Of a stretch of DNA of 64,000 bases, positions 53,539 through 62,801 are shown piece after piece. Numbering within the stretch: the stretch's first letter is position 1; the number at the start of each line of letters is the position of its first letter. The stretch is from Ktedonobacteraceae bacterium (lineage in GTDB: Bacteria; Chloroflexota; Ktedonobacteria; Ktedonobacterales; Ktedonobacteraceae): contig DASRBN010000013.1 of NCBI GenBank assembly GCA_035653615.1, positions 1 through 64,000 of the forward strand, given 5' to 3'. The notes below the pieces were generated by a model. It was not told where the DNA came from and made no database searches. It saw only the letters and a list, made by a program, of their open reading frames with translations. Position numbers and translations under genes: made by a program.

Positions 53539-54033
53539 CTAATCCCGGAAGAGCAGATCAATGGTGTCTTCGACCGAAGAGCGGAATTGAATATTGAGAA
53601 CAGAGGACTTCTGGCGCACGGTATCCGCCCGCACACGCTCCAGGACATGCACAAGTTCGTCCGATGTCTTTTTAGAGAGTATTTTGACCAGTCCAATATG
53701 GGTGAGTTTGTCAAAGACGATGACGAGCAGCCATTGTTCTTCAACCATCGTCGTATAAATATTCTCGTGGACACCCTGCTGGAAAATGGTGCGAAAGTCT
53801 TTTTCGCCCAGCAGCTCGGCGATATGCCGGGAAGAGGAGAATGCTCCGGCCAGTAACGCTCCTAATGATGTTGCGTTCCGTTTGGTGCTTGTCCCCTGAT
53901 TGGCAATCACCTGGCCACTCTTGTCAAGAAGCATGACAGAGGTTGCGCTGGTGTCATTCATAAGTTTGTTTAATGTGGTTGAGATAATAGCAAGTTCGCG
54001 ATCCGAGATGATAAGATTGGTTAATTGTTCCAT
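53539..54033 (-). CDS. Roadblock/LC7 domain protein (MglB-like), copy 2
   Basis: About 164 residues from ATG 54033 (AGAGGA seven bases upstream; GTG 54054 also in frame). The first 120 residues are a Roadblock/LC7 domain (SVMLLDKSGQVIANQG, LGALLAGAFSSSRHIAELLG, LLVIVFDKLTHIGLVK); a C-terminal helical extension follows. MglB-type members form dimers that act as GTPase-activating proteins for MglA. It sits 13 bases before the GTPase and is surely co-transcribed. Confidence 0.88.
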   Translation of the reverse strand: MEQLTNLIISDRELAIISTTLNKLMNDTSATSVMLLDKSGQVIANQGTSTKRNATSLGALLAGAFSSSRHIAELLGEKDFRTIFQQGVHENIYTTMVEEQWLLVIVFDKLTHIGLVKILSKKTSDELVHVLERVRADTVRQKSSVLNIQFRSSVEDTIDLLFRD

Positions 54034-54087
54034 GTACGCGTCCTCTATGTACACGCCCGTCTACAAGTTCATCATACCAGGAATAGA

Positions 54088-54453
54088 CTATGCGATATCA
54101 AGAGCTTCAAGAATTTCATTCCGGCTGGCCTTGACCATATGCCGCACGCGACCGATGCTGGCAGCATTATCGAAAAGTGTTACCATTAAAGCAAAATCTC
54201 CCAGAGGCTCCGCGCTCACTAATCCATGTTCGTACTCCATAAGGGTGCCAATAACACCGCCGCGAGCAATCTCCTGGCCCAGGGCTTCCGCGGTATTCAG
54301 GCCGGTGGTCATAATGGCACCGACTGCCTCCATATCCTCTTTGCCATCACGGGTCAGGCCTTCGATCAATAAACCATCACGTCCCACCAGGACAGCGAGC
54401 CGCACACCTGGTATTGAGAGAAAGCGGCTCAGAGTTTGTTTCAGATCAACCAT
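54088..54453 (-). CDS. Roadblock/LC7 domain protein, copy 1
   Basis: A 121-residue single Roadblock domain: IPGVRLAVLVGRDGLLIEGL, VGAIMTTGLNTAEALGQEI, and SIGRVRHMVKASRNEILEAL at the end. The ATG at 54453 has GGAGGAAAAT before it and is preferred to the GTG at 54471. It is first in the operon, 54 bases before the second Roadblock gene. Two different Roadblock proteins with one GTPase suggest a heteromeric regulator. Confidence 0.9.
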   Translation of the reverse strand: MVDLKQTLSRFLSIPGVRLAVLVGRDGLLIEGLTRDGKEDMEAVGAIMTTGLNTAEALGQEIARGGVIGTLMEYEHGLVSAEPLGDFALMVTLFDNAASIGRVRHMVKASRNEILEALDIA

Positions 54454-54471
54454 ATTTTCCTCCGCGAGCAC

Positions 54472-54768
54472 CGGGTCAAGTATTGTAGAATCTCCATGGA
54501 CTTCTTCATTCTAACCGATGCATATGGCAGGTGCAACAAGATGGGACATCTTGGCTAATGGCGCTTCGCCTACTAACGCGAAAGGACAGTTTTTGCAGAG
54601 CTTGCTATAACAGCCCTTCATGCTGACTAAGAAAGCGCTTACTCTCAGCTCTCTAATTTAGAGAACGTTGGGGAGCAGGAAGATATACGTGGCCTATGAC
54701 CCGTTTTCGTGGAACTGGAGAACGTGTTAAATGACCTGACATGTGAAGTGCCAGACCCAGGTGAAAGC
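54472..54768. other. Gap upstream of the Roadblock operon
   Basis: About 300 bases holding the operon promoter on the minus strand. No gene or strong repeat seen. Confidence 0.4.
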
Positions 54769-54812
54769 GGTCGCTTAAAATCTCTGATTTCAACAAGGGA
54801 TTTTAAGCGACC
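54769..54812. repeat. 14-bp stem-loop downstream of guaB
   Basis: GGTCGCTTAAAATC and GATTTTAAGCGACC pair perfectly around a 16-base loop, 7 bases past the guaB stop codon. It probably ends the guaB transcript, though a T-run is missing. Confidence 0.6.
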
Positions 54813-54818
54813 ATCCAA

Positions 54819-56345
54819 TTACTTATGGATTGACCCATAGTTCGGAGCCTCTTTAGTCACCAGCACATCATGCGGATGACTCTCGCGCAAACCGGCGCTG
54901 GTAATGCGCACGAAGCGTGTCTTCTCCTGCATCTCCGCGATGGTGGCACAGCCGGCGTAACCCATCGATTGGCGCAGGCCACCTACCAGTTGATAGATCA
55001 GCGGCCCCAACATACCCTTGTATGGGACACGCCCCTCGATGCCCTCGGCAATCAGGCTCGACTCGCTGGCAATATCGGCCTGGAAGTAACGATCTTTGCT
55101 ATAGCTGCGCTGCTTCATAGCCGCAATAGAACCCATGCCACGATAGTCTTTGAAACGCTCGCCATGCGAGATGATGAGTTCGCCCGGGCTTTCATCGACG
55201 CCGGCCAGCAAACTGCCCAGCATGACCGAGTCCGCGCCAGCTGCGATAGCCTTGGCAATGTCACCGGAATATTGAATGCCGCCATCGCCCACAATCGGAA
55301 TGTCATATTGCCGCGCTACGCGAGCACACTCGTAGATCGCGGTAACCTGGGGCATGCCGACCCCGGCTATCACACGTGTCGTACATATAGAACCGGCGCC
55401 GATCCCAACCTTTACAGCGTCCGCACCCGCCTGGATCAAGGCCTCAGTCGCCTCTGCGCTGACTACGTTACCCGCCATCAATTGTACCTGCCTGCCGAAT
55501 CGTTTTTTCACCTGCGCTACCGTCTCAATAACCATGTGAGAGTGCGCGTGTGAGGTATCCACCACCAATACATCGACGCCCTTTTCGACCAATGCCGCGC
55601 AGCGCTTCTCGGTATCCGGCCCAACTCCGACGGCAGCGCCGACCCGCAGGCGGCCATATTCGTCTTTGGCTGCGTTGGGATACAGAATCTTCTTCTGAAT
55701 ATCCTTCATCGTAATCAGGCCCTTGAGCATACCATGCTCATCCACAACTGGCAGCTTTTCAATTTTGTAGCGATGCAGGCTATCACGCGCCTGCTCTAAG
55801 GTCGTGCCAACAGGTACCGTAATCAGATGATCCCGCGTCATCAGTTCGGTGACGGGACGGTCAAGGCGAGTCTCAAAGCGAATATCGCGATTGGTGAGGA
55901 TGCCGACGAGTTTGCCCTGCTCGGTAATCGGAATGCCTGAGATGTGATAGCGCCTCATTACGTCCAGCGCCTCACTGAGAAGAGCGCCTGGTTCCAGAGT
56001 GATGGGGTCGGTAATCATGCCTGACTCCGAACGCTTGACCTTATCAACTTCCTGCGCCTGATCTTCGATGGATAAATTGCGATGGATAATACCGATGCCG
56101 CCTTCGCGTGCTAAGGCGATAGCCAGGCGCGCCTCGGTAACAGTATCCATGGCCGCGCTGACGATGGGAATGTTGATAGTGATGGTGCGGGTCAGGCGCG
56201 TCTGAGTAGAGACATCGCGCGGAAGTACCGACGAAGCGGCAGGGATAATCAATACATCATCGAATGTTAAACCCTCCAGTGCGAACTTGTCACTGAAAGC
56301 TTGCTGATTCTGGTTCAGATTTTGCACAGGTGCCGGGGACACCAT
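54819..56345 (-). CDS. guaB: IMP dehydrogenase
   Basis: A 508-residue enzyme that oxidises IMP to XMP, the first step to guanine nucleotides. It has [20 protein letters not shown] at the front, a tandem CBS (Bateman) domain between about 95 and 215, the catalytic cysteine loop [15 protein letters not shown], the flap [12 protein letters not shown] and [10 protein letters not shown]-like end ([12 protein letters not shown]). ATG 56345 has a near-perfect AAGGAGGCTGAC site; the frame is open 21 codons further. It stands alone between two hairpins. No guanine riboswitch was seen upstream. Confidence 0.97.
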   Translation of the reverse strand: MVSPAPVQNLNQNQQAFSDKFALEGLTFDDVLIIPAASSVLPRDVSTQTRLTRTITINIPIVSAAMDTVTEARLAIALAREGGIGIIHRNLSIEDQAQEVDKVKRSESGMITDPITLEPGALLSEALDVMRRYHISGIPITEQGKLVGILTNRDIRFETRLDRPVTELMTRDHLITVPVGTTLEQARDSLHRYKIEKLPVVDEHGMLKGLITMKDIQKKILYPNAAKDEYGRLRVGAAVGVGPDTEKRCAALVEKGVDVLVVDTSHAHSHMVIETVAQVKKRFGRQVQLMAGNVVSAEATEALIQAGADAVKVGIGAGSICTTRVIAGVGMPQVTAIYECARVARQYDIPIVGDGGIQYSGDIAKAIAAGADSVMLGSLLAGVDESPGELIISHGERFKDYRGMGSIAAMKQRSYSKDRYFQADIASESSLIAEGIEGRVPYKGMLGPLIYQLVGGLRQSMGYAGCATIAEMQEKTRFVRITSAGLRESHPHDVLVTKEAPNYGSIHK

Positions 56346-56408
56346 GTCAGCCTCCTTATAAAAACGCCCAGCACTCACGGTACAACGTGGGCCGGGCCCT
56401 ACCATCAC

Positions 56409-56637
56409 ATAAGAATGAACTGGATGGCTGTCTCATAAACTGCTATGAATTACAAATACGCTCTACGAAGACGAAGCATAAGATAAACTGCACGCATACA
56501 AGAAGAGATATCATTGAAAACTGGCAGGACTGGGAAGTTTCTCCTCTCAATCCTACAGGATATTCCCATTTTCAGTAGTGTAACACTTGAGGATGAACCA
56601 CGTCAAATCAACGAGGAAAATGAAGATGAGAACACAT
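56409..56637. other. Upstream region of guaB
   Basis: No gene seen. It holds the guaB promoter; no purine riboswitch core was recognised. Confidence 0.4.
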
Positions 56638-56683
56638 GAAAAGGGCCGGCAACCAACTCGTCAACCGGTTGCCGGCCCTTTTC
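56638..56683. terminator. Bidirectional terminator
   Basis: GAAAAGGGCCGGCAACC (56638-56654) and GGTTGCCGGCCCTTTTC (56667-56683) make a perfect 17-bp stem with A- and T-runs. It lies 43 bases past the small membrane protein gene at 56726. Confidence 0.88.
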
Positions 56684-56725
56684 ATGCGCTACTAAGGAGA
56701 GCGAAACGGCATTGTTATCGCTCTC

Positions 56726-56893
56726 TTATAAGGTTCTACGTGAACGCATTCCCATAAAGAGGTTGTAGAGCAGTACAATCACTGCCGCGATCAGTAGCAG
56801 GTGTATCAGGAAGCTGGATACATGCAGGACAACGAATCCAATCAACCACAATACTACCAGAACGACAACAATTGCCCACAACAGACCAACCAT
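56726..56893 (-). CDS. 55-residue lmo0937-family membrane protein
   Basis: A short gene: ATG 56893, stop 56726-56728. Two helices, VGLLWAIVVVLVVLWLIGF and HLLLIAAVIVLLYNLFM, and a basic end (RSRRTL) form a hairpin membrane protein like the lmo0937 family, which is common and of unknown role. AAAGGAG eight bases before the ATG supports it. A 60-codon frame on the same strand (56736-56918) is its out-of-phase shadow. Confidence 0.88.
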   Translation of the reverse strand: MVGLLWAIVVVLVVLWLIGFVVLHVSSFLIHLLLIAAVIVLLYNLFMGMRSRRTL

Positions 56894-57156
56894 TGTTCTT
56901 TCTCCTTTCCTCTCTCATCTATCATAATACTTTGATAATCACCAGGCCTCCCCCTTGCTCGTCTCAAAGAGAAGGCTGCTCTATTCGCTACAATAGTCAC
57001 GTATGAAACCCAAAAGAAGTTTTAGGTTGCTCTCAATTCATCAGGTACTGAGTAAAAATACTGATTCTAGCAGAGACTTGTCATCCGAGAAGAACTGCTG
57101 TACTGTATATGGCAGGATGTTCCTATTTTTTATGTCATGTGAAGGAGTACATGTTC
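56894..57156. other. Divergent region upstream of the ABC exporter
   Basis: 263 bases between divergent starts; promoters for the small membrane protein and the exporter must be here. No gene seen. Confidence 0.4.
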
Positions 57157-58140
57157 ATGTCTGCTGACATGCAGATAACGGCTCAAATGGCTGAAGGCCC
57201 CACGCCAGGTAGGTCTATAGCGAACGATGAAGCCATTATCGTTGATAAATTCACGAAAACATACGGTTCTCATAAAGTTGTTGATCAGCTAGAATTCACT
57301 GTGCATAGGGGAGAAGTCTTCGCTTTACTGGGGCCGAACGGCGCAGGCAAAACAACTACCGTTGAAACGCTTGAGGGCTACCGCATTCCCGATGGAGGAA
57401 GCGTGCGCGTGCTGGGGCTTGATCCTATTCGCGATGCGAAAGCACTCAAGCCGCAGATCGGCGTTATGCTACAACAGGATGGTCTGTATACCGGCCTTAC
57501 CGCACGTGAAGTCCTGCACCTTTTTGCAGGATACTACCGGCATCCGCAAAATATCGACGCGCTATTGGAACGAGTTGGACTGAGTGCCGCCGCGAAAACG
57601 CGCTGCCGGCGGCTTTCGGGTGGTCAGAAACGCCGCCTGGCTCTGGCCGTCGCACTGGTTGGCAATCCCTTGCTGGTCTTTCTAGACGAACCTACCTCTG
57701 GCATGGACCCGCAAGCACGGCTGGCGACCTGGGAAATCATCCGCGACCTGAAGCGCAGCGGAGCGACCGTCTTATTGACCACGCACCTGATGGATGAAGC
57801 CGAGCGCCTGGCCGACCGCGTTGCTATCATCGATCATGGTCGATTGATTGCCATGGATACGCCGGACGGACTGACAGGGGTTCAGAATGCCAATATTGTG
57901 CGCTTCGTTGCCCGCGCTGGACTCGATTGCGCGAAGCTGGCGGCGCTGCCATCGGCAAGCAAAGCAGAAGAAGTGCGCCCGGGCAGCTATGTAATCGAAA
58001 CTGCGGCGGCTCCATCCCTTATAGCGGAACTGGCAGCCTGGCTGCGAGACGAGGGCATTACACTTTCCGAACTACGCGTAGGCCACGGTTCGCTCGAGGA
58101 CCTGTTCCTGCGTCTCACGGGCGCGGAAGTGCGAGAATAG
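57157..58140 (+). CDS. ABC-2 exporter ATPase (DrrA/CcmA type)
   Basis: About 327 residues from ATG 57157, nine bases after GGAG; ATGs at 57109 and 57151 are in frame but poorly placed. Walker A is GPNGAGKTT, the signature LSGGQKRRLALA and Walker B LLVFLDEPTSGMDP; LLTTHLMDEAERLADR is the switch His region. The C-terminal 80 residues match the DrrA-like accessory domain. The permease follows 13 bases downstream. The target may be a drug or lipid; it is not deducible. Confidence 0.9.
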   Translation: MSADMQITAQMAEGPTPGRSIANDEAIIVDKFTKTYGSHKVVDQLEFTVHRGEVFALLGPNGAGKTTTVETLEGYRIPDGGSVRVLGLDPIRDAKALKPQIGVMLQQDGLYTGLTAREVLHLFAGYYRHPQNIDALLERVGLSAAAKTRCRRLSGGQKRRLALAVALVGNPLLVFLDEPTSGMDPQARLATWEIIRDLKRSGATVLLTTHLMDEAERLADRVAIIDHGRLIAMDTPDGLTGVQNANIVRFVARAGLDCAKLAALPSASKAEEVRPGSYVIETAAAPSLIAELAAWLRDEGITLSELRVGHGSLEDLFLRLTGAEVRE

Positions 58141-58153
58141 CGAGAACAGACAA

Positions 58154-58939
58154 ATGACAACACATACTATAGAGCAAACGAAAGTTACATCTGAATCAAA
58201 GGCGGCATCATTTGGCCAGCAGGTCTGGGCACAGACACAGGTTGAGTTGCTCATGACGCTGCGACGCGGCGAAAGCGTCCTGATTACGCTGATCGTGCCG
58301 GTAATCTTGCTCATCTTCTTTACATCGCTGAATATTGTGCCGGCTACGAACGAAAAAGCGGTAGATTTCCTGCTGCCTGGCATGCTGGCTTTAGCGGTCA
58401 TGGCAACGGGCATGGTCAGCCTTGGCATCGCTACCGCGTATGAACGCTATTATGGTGTGCTGAAACGCCTGGGCAGCTCGCCACTACCCCGCAGTGGGCT
58501 AATTATTGCCAAAGTCATCTCCGTGCTGGCACTGGAAGTGATCCAGATCATCGTGCTGGTAGGAGTCGCCATACTCTTCTACGGCTGGCGGCCAATTGGA
58601 TCACCTCTTCTGGCGCTACTTGTAATGGCTATAGGAACAATCACTTTTTCGGCGTTAGGGCTTGCAATGGCCGGCGGACTGCGGGCTGAGGCAACATTGG
58701 CGGGAGCAAACGCGCTCTACTTACTTTTCTTGCTGCTCGGAGGCGGCATCTTACCGTTGAACCATTTGCCTGCTCCATTGGCTGCATTCGCTCAGATTCT
58801 TCCCGCTGCCGCGCTTACTCAGGCGCTGCAGGCATCATTAACTAACGGCGCGGCTTTTCCGAGTTTCGCGTTAACCATCCTGGTAGCCTGGGCGATTGTC
58901 ATTCTGCTGGTCGCAATAAAAACATTCCGCTGGGAATAA
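58154..58939 (+). CDS. ABC-2 exporter permease
   Basis: A 261-residue protein with about six membrane helices after a 45-residue cytoplasmic start. It has VELLMTLRRGESVLITLIVP, the helices LLPGMLALAVMATGMVSLGI and YGVLKRLGSSPLPRSGLI, typical of DrrB-like ABC-2 permeases. Second gene of a two-gene exporter with the ATPase upstream. It ends 13 bases before the stop of a convergent gene. Confidence 0.9.
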   Translation: MTTHTIEQTKVTSESKAASFGQQVWAQTQVELLMTLRRGESVLITLIVPVILLIFFTSLNIVPATNEKAVDFLLPGMLALAVMATGMVSLGIATAYERYYGVLKRLGSSPLPRSGLIIAKVISVLALEVIQIIVLVGVAILFYGWRPIGSPLLALLVMAIGTITFSALGLAMAGGLRAEATLAGANALYLLFLLLGGGILPLNHLPAPLAAFAQILPAAALTQALQASLTNGAAFPSFALTILVAWAIVILLVAIKTFRWE

Positions 58940-58952
58940 TGGCCGGAACGGT

Positions 58953-59492
58953 TCACGACCTGTCAGGAACAGCAGACCAGCGCCACTCTTGTGAACAGGT
59001 ATAGTCAAGCACCGCCGTTTGTCCGCCAGTATCGATGAAGCTGACGATGAACTGTGGCTGATTGGAACGCTGTAAATGACCGTTTTTGTCCGGCAGCATG
59101 ACTGAGATGCCATCCTGAACGGATACATGGGAGATCGAATCGCTGTAGGTCGCGACCTGGCTCACGATAATGGTCACAGTAAAACTAAGCGTCTTATGCT
59201 GTAAATCCAGGTCCATCAGCAGGGGAATGATAGTATCGGTTGTATTGCGAAACGGGTCGTGGAATGAGACGTTCGTCTTATAGGGATAATCCGGCGGCGC
59301 GTGAGATAATGCAAAGGCCTCGATACACAGATCATATTTATGCCCGCTATTAGGCATACGTTCCAGGTGATTCACAGGCCCCTGTGACACATGTGATTGG
59401 AAAAACGAAGAGTTATTCAGGCGTAATCGAATGAGCAACAGGCTCGCCGCAACTACAATCATCACTAGAGCTAGCAAAACCCAGCGTTTCAT
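58953..59492 (-). CDS. Signal-anchored extracytoplasmic protein, unknown family
   Basis: About 179 residues from ATG 59492, which follows GGGAGG by eight bases; the longer frame has no such site. One N-terminal membrane helix (WVLLALVMIVVAASLLLI) leads to an exported domain rich in beta strands, with DPFRNTTDTIIPLLMDLDLQ and FIVSFIDTGGQTAVLDYTC. Two cysteines occur, about 115 residues apart. No family recognised. It may be a lone surface protein; it is convergent with the exporter. Confidence 0.68.
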   Translation of the reverse strand: MKRWVLLALVMIVVAASLLLIRLRLNNSSFFQSHVSQGPVNHLERMPNSGHKYDLCIEAFALSHAPPDYPYKTNVSFHDPFRNTTDTIIPLLMDLDLQHKTLSFTVTIIVSQVATYSDSISHVSVQDGISVMLPDKNGHLQRSNQPQFIVSFIDTGGQTAVLDYTCSQEWRWSAVPDRS

Positions 59493-59663
59493 TTGTGCGC
59501 CTCCCATACTCAAAGGTAGTCGACGGCTCTTCTTTAAGCAGAAGTAGCAAAAGTATGCCCTGCTCTTCTCATGCAACCTGGCTACGGGCCAGTCCAGCTA
59601 AAGGCCCGCGGAAGATGCAAGTCTATCCATTACTATCAAGGATTGCTCTAAAAGGACTGATAG

Positions 59664-60179
59664 TTATTTGGAATGGGAGGGTGTTGTGTAAGCCTGTTCC
59701 TCATCCTCAGTTGCGAATTCCATGACATCATCCGAATGCCGCATTTGCAATTGTACTATAGTCACGAGAAACATCAGGAGAATGAGGACATGCATTGCAG
59801 TACACCAGGCACAAATCGTGTGCAGGCGTACAATTTCTATATAAACCAGGTAGAGGACGGTCAGCATGCCAACCAGCGCCCAGGCAAACTGTGCCACAGG
59901 TATCCAGCGGTGCTCCATCCCTTGATAGAGGGCATATATCGCTAAAAAGGCGCTCAGTAGCGACCATGCCAGGCCAGGAACGGTAATAGGTATAGATGTA
60001 CCGGGAATAACGGAAAAGGGGCTGGAAAGTACTTTCGCGCAATCGACCACGCCGTTGGCAGAGCAGACAAGGGGAACATTCTCATAATGGACGGTAGTCA
60101 GGTAAATGGATATACCGATTCCGATGATTGAACAGAGTAAGAGAAACAGCTGCGCCTTCGAGCGTTGTAATATCTTCAT
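59664..60179 (-). CDS. Vitamin K epoxide reductase (VKOR) family protein
   Basis: A 171-residue membrane protein with four or five helices. The loop pair is Cys39 and Cys47 (LVCSANGVVDCAKV, then SSPFS) and the redox motif Cys123-x-x-Cys126 is CAWCTAMH. Bacterial VKOR reoxidises DsbA-like thioredoxins using quinone and so drives disulfide formation outside the membrane. No DsbA is fused or adjacent; the CPYC-bearing DUF929 protein at 43998 is a conceivable partner. AGAGGCTACG precedes the ATG. Confidence 0.94.
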   Translation of the reverse strand: MKILQRSKAQLFLLLCSIIGIGISIYLTTVHYENVPLVCSANGVVDCAKVLSSPFSVIPGTSIPITVPGLAWSLLSAFLAIYALYQGMEHRWIPVAQFAWALVGMLTVLYLVYIEIVRLHTICAWCTAMHVLILLMFLVTIVQLQMRHSDDVMEFATEDEEQAYTTPSHSK

Positions 60180-60338
60180 CGTAGCCTCTTGAGAATATCT
60201 CCAGCATTTTCTGTCATGAAATTTTTGTATTATTCATAGCATACTGTTGATCAACAGCAGTGTCAATAGTACTATCCTGATGATTCCTCATAAGTTCTCT
60301 GGACGAGGCCAGTTCACCTGGATGCAGGAGTGCGCGTG
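60180..60338. other. Gap upstream of the VKOR gene
   Basis: 159 bases with the VKOR promoter on the minus strand; nothing else seen before the repeat. Confidence 0.4.
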
Positions 60339-60424
60339 AGATTCTTCGTTGCACTCAGAATGACAGGCCCCGGACACAGCATACTGTGTCCGGGGCCTGT
60401 CATTCTGAGTGCAACGAAGAATCT
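60339..60424. repeat. Palindromic element, copy 5 (41-bp perfect stem)
   Basis: Arms 60339-60379 and 60384-60424 are perfect inverted copies with a four-base loop. The outer half is the shared AGATTCTTCGTTGCACTCAG motif, the inner CCCCGGACACAG is particular to this copy. Confidence 0.92.
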
Positions 60425-60512
60425 GAGACTGTGTGAAAAGCACTCATAACAGTCAAAGTGAAAGTTGAGAGATGCCTCCACAGGCCGAACCCAAAACTTT
60501 TCACACAGTCTC
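60425..60512. repeat. Second inverted repeat abutting copy 5
   Basis: GAGACTGTGTGAAAAG (60425-60440) and CTTTTCACACAGTCTC (60497-60512) are perfect 16-bp inverted copies with 56 bases between. The element starts on the next base after the 41-bp palindrome ends. Confidence 0.75.
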
Positions 60513-60569
60513 TCTCAGCACGGTACTGATTTCTCAACCCGCTCAGGGATTGGAAACCAGGCACTGAAA

Positions 60570-61589
60570 CTAGTCGTCGACAGGGGTAACTTTCTCCGAG
60601 AAATGGCAGGCGGCGAAGTGTTCGTGTCCCTCCTTTGCTTCGAAGGGAGGTTCAACTTCGCGGCAGATGGCCTGCGCCATGGGGCAGCGCGTATGAAAGC
60701 GACATCCCGATGGAATTCTGATTGGGCTTGGTAGGTCACCGCTCAGGATGATGCGCTGGCGGCGTTTTTCTATTTGCGGATCGGGTATAGGTATCGCCGA
60801 GAGGAGCGCCTTTGTATAGGGATGCTTGGGAGCGGCATAGAGTTCATCGCGATCCGCCAGTTCGACGATCTTGCCCAGGTACATCACGGCGATACGATCC
60901 GCGACATGACGCACAACGCTCAAATCATGTGAAACGAAGAGATAGGTCAAATTGAACTGCTGCTGCAGGCGCTGCAATAGGTTGAGCACCTGCGCGCGAA
61001 CCGAGACATCGAGTGCGGATACCGGTTCATCGGCGATAACAAATTCCGGGTTGATCGAGAGCGCGCGAGCGACCGCGATACGCTGGCGCTGTCCTCCACT
61101 AAACTCATGCGGATAACGGTCAATATATTCGGGGCGCAAGCCCACGACCTTCAGCAATTCAATGGTGCGCTCGCGAATCTCGTCATTTGAACCGACGTGG
61201 TAGATATGCATGGGTTCCGCGATGAGCGACCCAATCGTAAAGCGCGGATTCAGTGAAGCGAACGGGTCCTGAAAAATCATCTGCACGCGTTGGCGAATCT
61301 GTCTCAGCGGCTCACCCTCCAATTTCGCCAGGTCCTTATTGTCAAAGAGTATCTCGCCCGAAGTTGGTTTATAGAGCCGCACGATAGTACGTCCGATGGT
61401 AGTCTTTCCCGAACCGCTCTCGCCCACCAGCCCCAATGTCTGCCCGCGTTCAATGGCAAAAGAGACACCATCAACCGCCCGGACATAGCCGACTACCCTC
61501 TGCAACACAATGCCCCTTGTCAGGGGGAAATGCATTTTGAGATCGCGTATATCGACCAGGGTTTTACTGCCTACAAGCGTATCTGCCAT
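60570..61589 (-). CDS. oppF: Oligopeptide/dipeptide ABC transporter ATPase (OppF/DppF)
   Basis: A 339-residue ATPase. Walker A is GESGSGKTT, the signature [15 protein letters not shown], Walker [13 protein letters not shown], and the C-terminal [16 protein letters not shown] holds the cysteine cluster of Opp/Dpp ATPases, which can bind an iron-sulfur centre. It pairs with OppD to power peptide import. GGAGGAAAAG before the ATG lies within the last codons of oppD, whose stop touches the start. The specific substrate is not known. Confidence 0.93.
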   Translation of the reverse strand: MADTLVGSKTLVDIRDLKMHFPLTRGIVLQRVVGYVRAVDGVSFAIERGQTLGLVGESGSGKTTIGRTIVRLYKPTSGEILFDNKDLAKLEGEPLRQIRQRVQMIFQDPFASLNPRFTIGSLIAEPMHIYHVGSNDEIRERTIELLKVVGLRPEYIDRYPHEFSGGQRQRIAVARALSINPEFVIADEPVSALDVSVRAQVLNLLQRLQQQFNLTYLFVSHDLSVVRHVADRIAVMYLGKIVELADRDELYAAPKHPYTKALLSAIPIPDPQIEKRRQRIILSGDLPSPIRIPSGCRFHTRCPMAQAICREVEPPFEAKEGHEHFAACHFSEKVTPVDD

Positions 61590-62702
61590 CTACTTTTCCT
61601 CCATTGTTTTTAAAGTTGTAGCGGCAGCAGCGCTAATAGCCGCCTGTTGAGCTTCGAATCGGGCCTTACGTCGTCTTTCCGCGTACGCTTGCTCCTTGGG
61701 ATCGGTCACATCTACCCAGCAAGCCTTGATGTGAGCCGAACTGCCTGCTACCGGATCGAGTGGCGGCATGGTACGACAAATAGAGCGAGCAAAAGCGCAG
61801 CGAGGCATGAATGGGCAACCTGGAGGGGGTCTTAGCAGGTCGGGAGGAGCGCCTTCGATAGTCCTTAACTGAGCATGTCGTTCTTCATCCAGGCGTGGCA
61901 CTGAAGAAAGCAGTCCCAGGGTATAAGGATGACGAGGATTGGCAAATAATTCATCTGTGGGGGCTGTCTCAACGACCTTACCAGCGTACATCACTACCAC
62001 ACGGTCGGTCATACCCGCGACAACGCCTAGATCATGTGTAATCAGGATCACTGCGGTTCCAAACTCTTTACAGACCCCGTTGATCAATTCAAGTATCTGC
62101 GCCTGCACCGTGACGTCCAGAGCAGTGGTAGGCTCATCGGCAATCAAAAGTTTTGGATTGCAAGCCAGAGCCATCGCAATCATAACACGCTGTCGCATTC
62201 CCCCACTGAACTGATGAGGATAAGAATTGACGCGTTCGGAAGCAGCGGGAATACCCACCTGCTCCAACAAAGAAACGGCACGCTTCAAACCCTCAGCTTT
62301 GCTCAATTTTAAGTGAATGCTCAGCCCTTCTGCGATCTGTTTCCCAACGGGCATTGTTGGATTCAGGCAGGTCATGGGATCTTGAAAGATCATGCCTATT
62401 TTGCCACCCCGTATTCTTCGCATCGCACTCTCTGGCAGGTCAAGCAGGTCCTGATCCTCAAATATCACGCTTCCCCCCGCGTATTCAGCCGGAGGTTGGG
62501 GAAGCAAGCGCATAATAGAGAGAGCTGTAACGCTTTTGCCACAACCACTCTCTCCAACCACGCCTACGCGCTCGCCCGGCTTGATCGAAAAACTGACTCC
62601 ATCGACCGCTCGCACGCGGCCGGCCCTTACCTTGAAGTAAGTTTTCAGATCCTGTACTTCTAGCAGATACTCTCCCAAAGTCGTAACTCCTTTTCCTTCC
62701 AT
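61590..62702 (-). CDS. oppD: Oligopeptide/dipeptide ABC transporter ATPase (OppD/DppD)
   Basis: A 370-residue ATPase. Walker A GESGCGKS, signature FSGGMRQRVMIAMAL, Walker B LLIADEPTTALD, and a C-terminal GCPFMPRCAFARSIC cysteine cluster. The tail after residue 335 is Ala-rich. The start is uncertain: ATG 62702 has only GAGCAAG, while a TTG eight codons on follows AAAAGGAG. It is the third gene of the operon after the permeases. Confidence 0.93.
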   Translation of the reverse strand: MEGKGVTTLGEYLLEVQDLKTYFKVRAGRVRAVDGVSFSIKPGERVGVVGESGCGKSVTALSIMRLLPQPPAEYAGGSVIFEDQDLLDLPESAMRRIRGGKIGMIFQDPMTCLNPTMPVGKQIAEGLSIHLKLSKAEGLKRAVSLLEQVGIPAASERVNSYPHQFSGGMRQRVMIAMALACNPKLLIADEPTTALDVTVQAQILELINGVCKEFGTAVILITHDLGVVAGMTDRVVVMYAGKVVETAPTDELFANPRHPYTLGLLSSVPRLDEERHAQLRTIEGAPPDLLRPPPGCPFMPRCAFARSICRTMPPLDPVAGSSAHIKACWVDVTDPKEQAYAERRRKARFEAQQAAISAAAATTLKTMEEK

Positions 62703-62801
62703 CTTGCTCGAATGCCGTAGGGAGAATCAAGAGGAGTATTCTTAGATCAACATTCCCACGGCATTCGGCTAATAAGATGAGCAGGTATCATCCACACCAA
62801 T

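Noticed and set aside
56736-56918. A 60-codon frame on the minus strand
   Set aside because: It overlaps, out of phase, the 55-codon lmo0937-type gene at 56726-56893, which has a good ribosome-binding site and two clean membrane helices.
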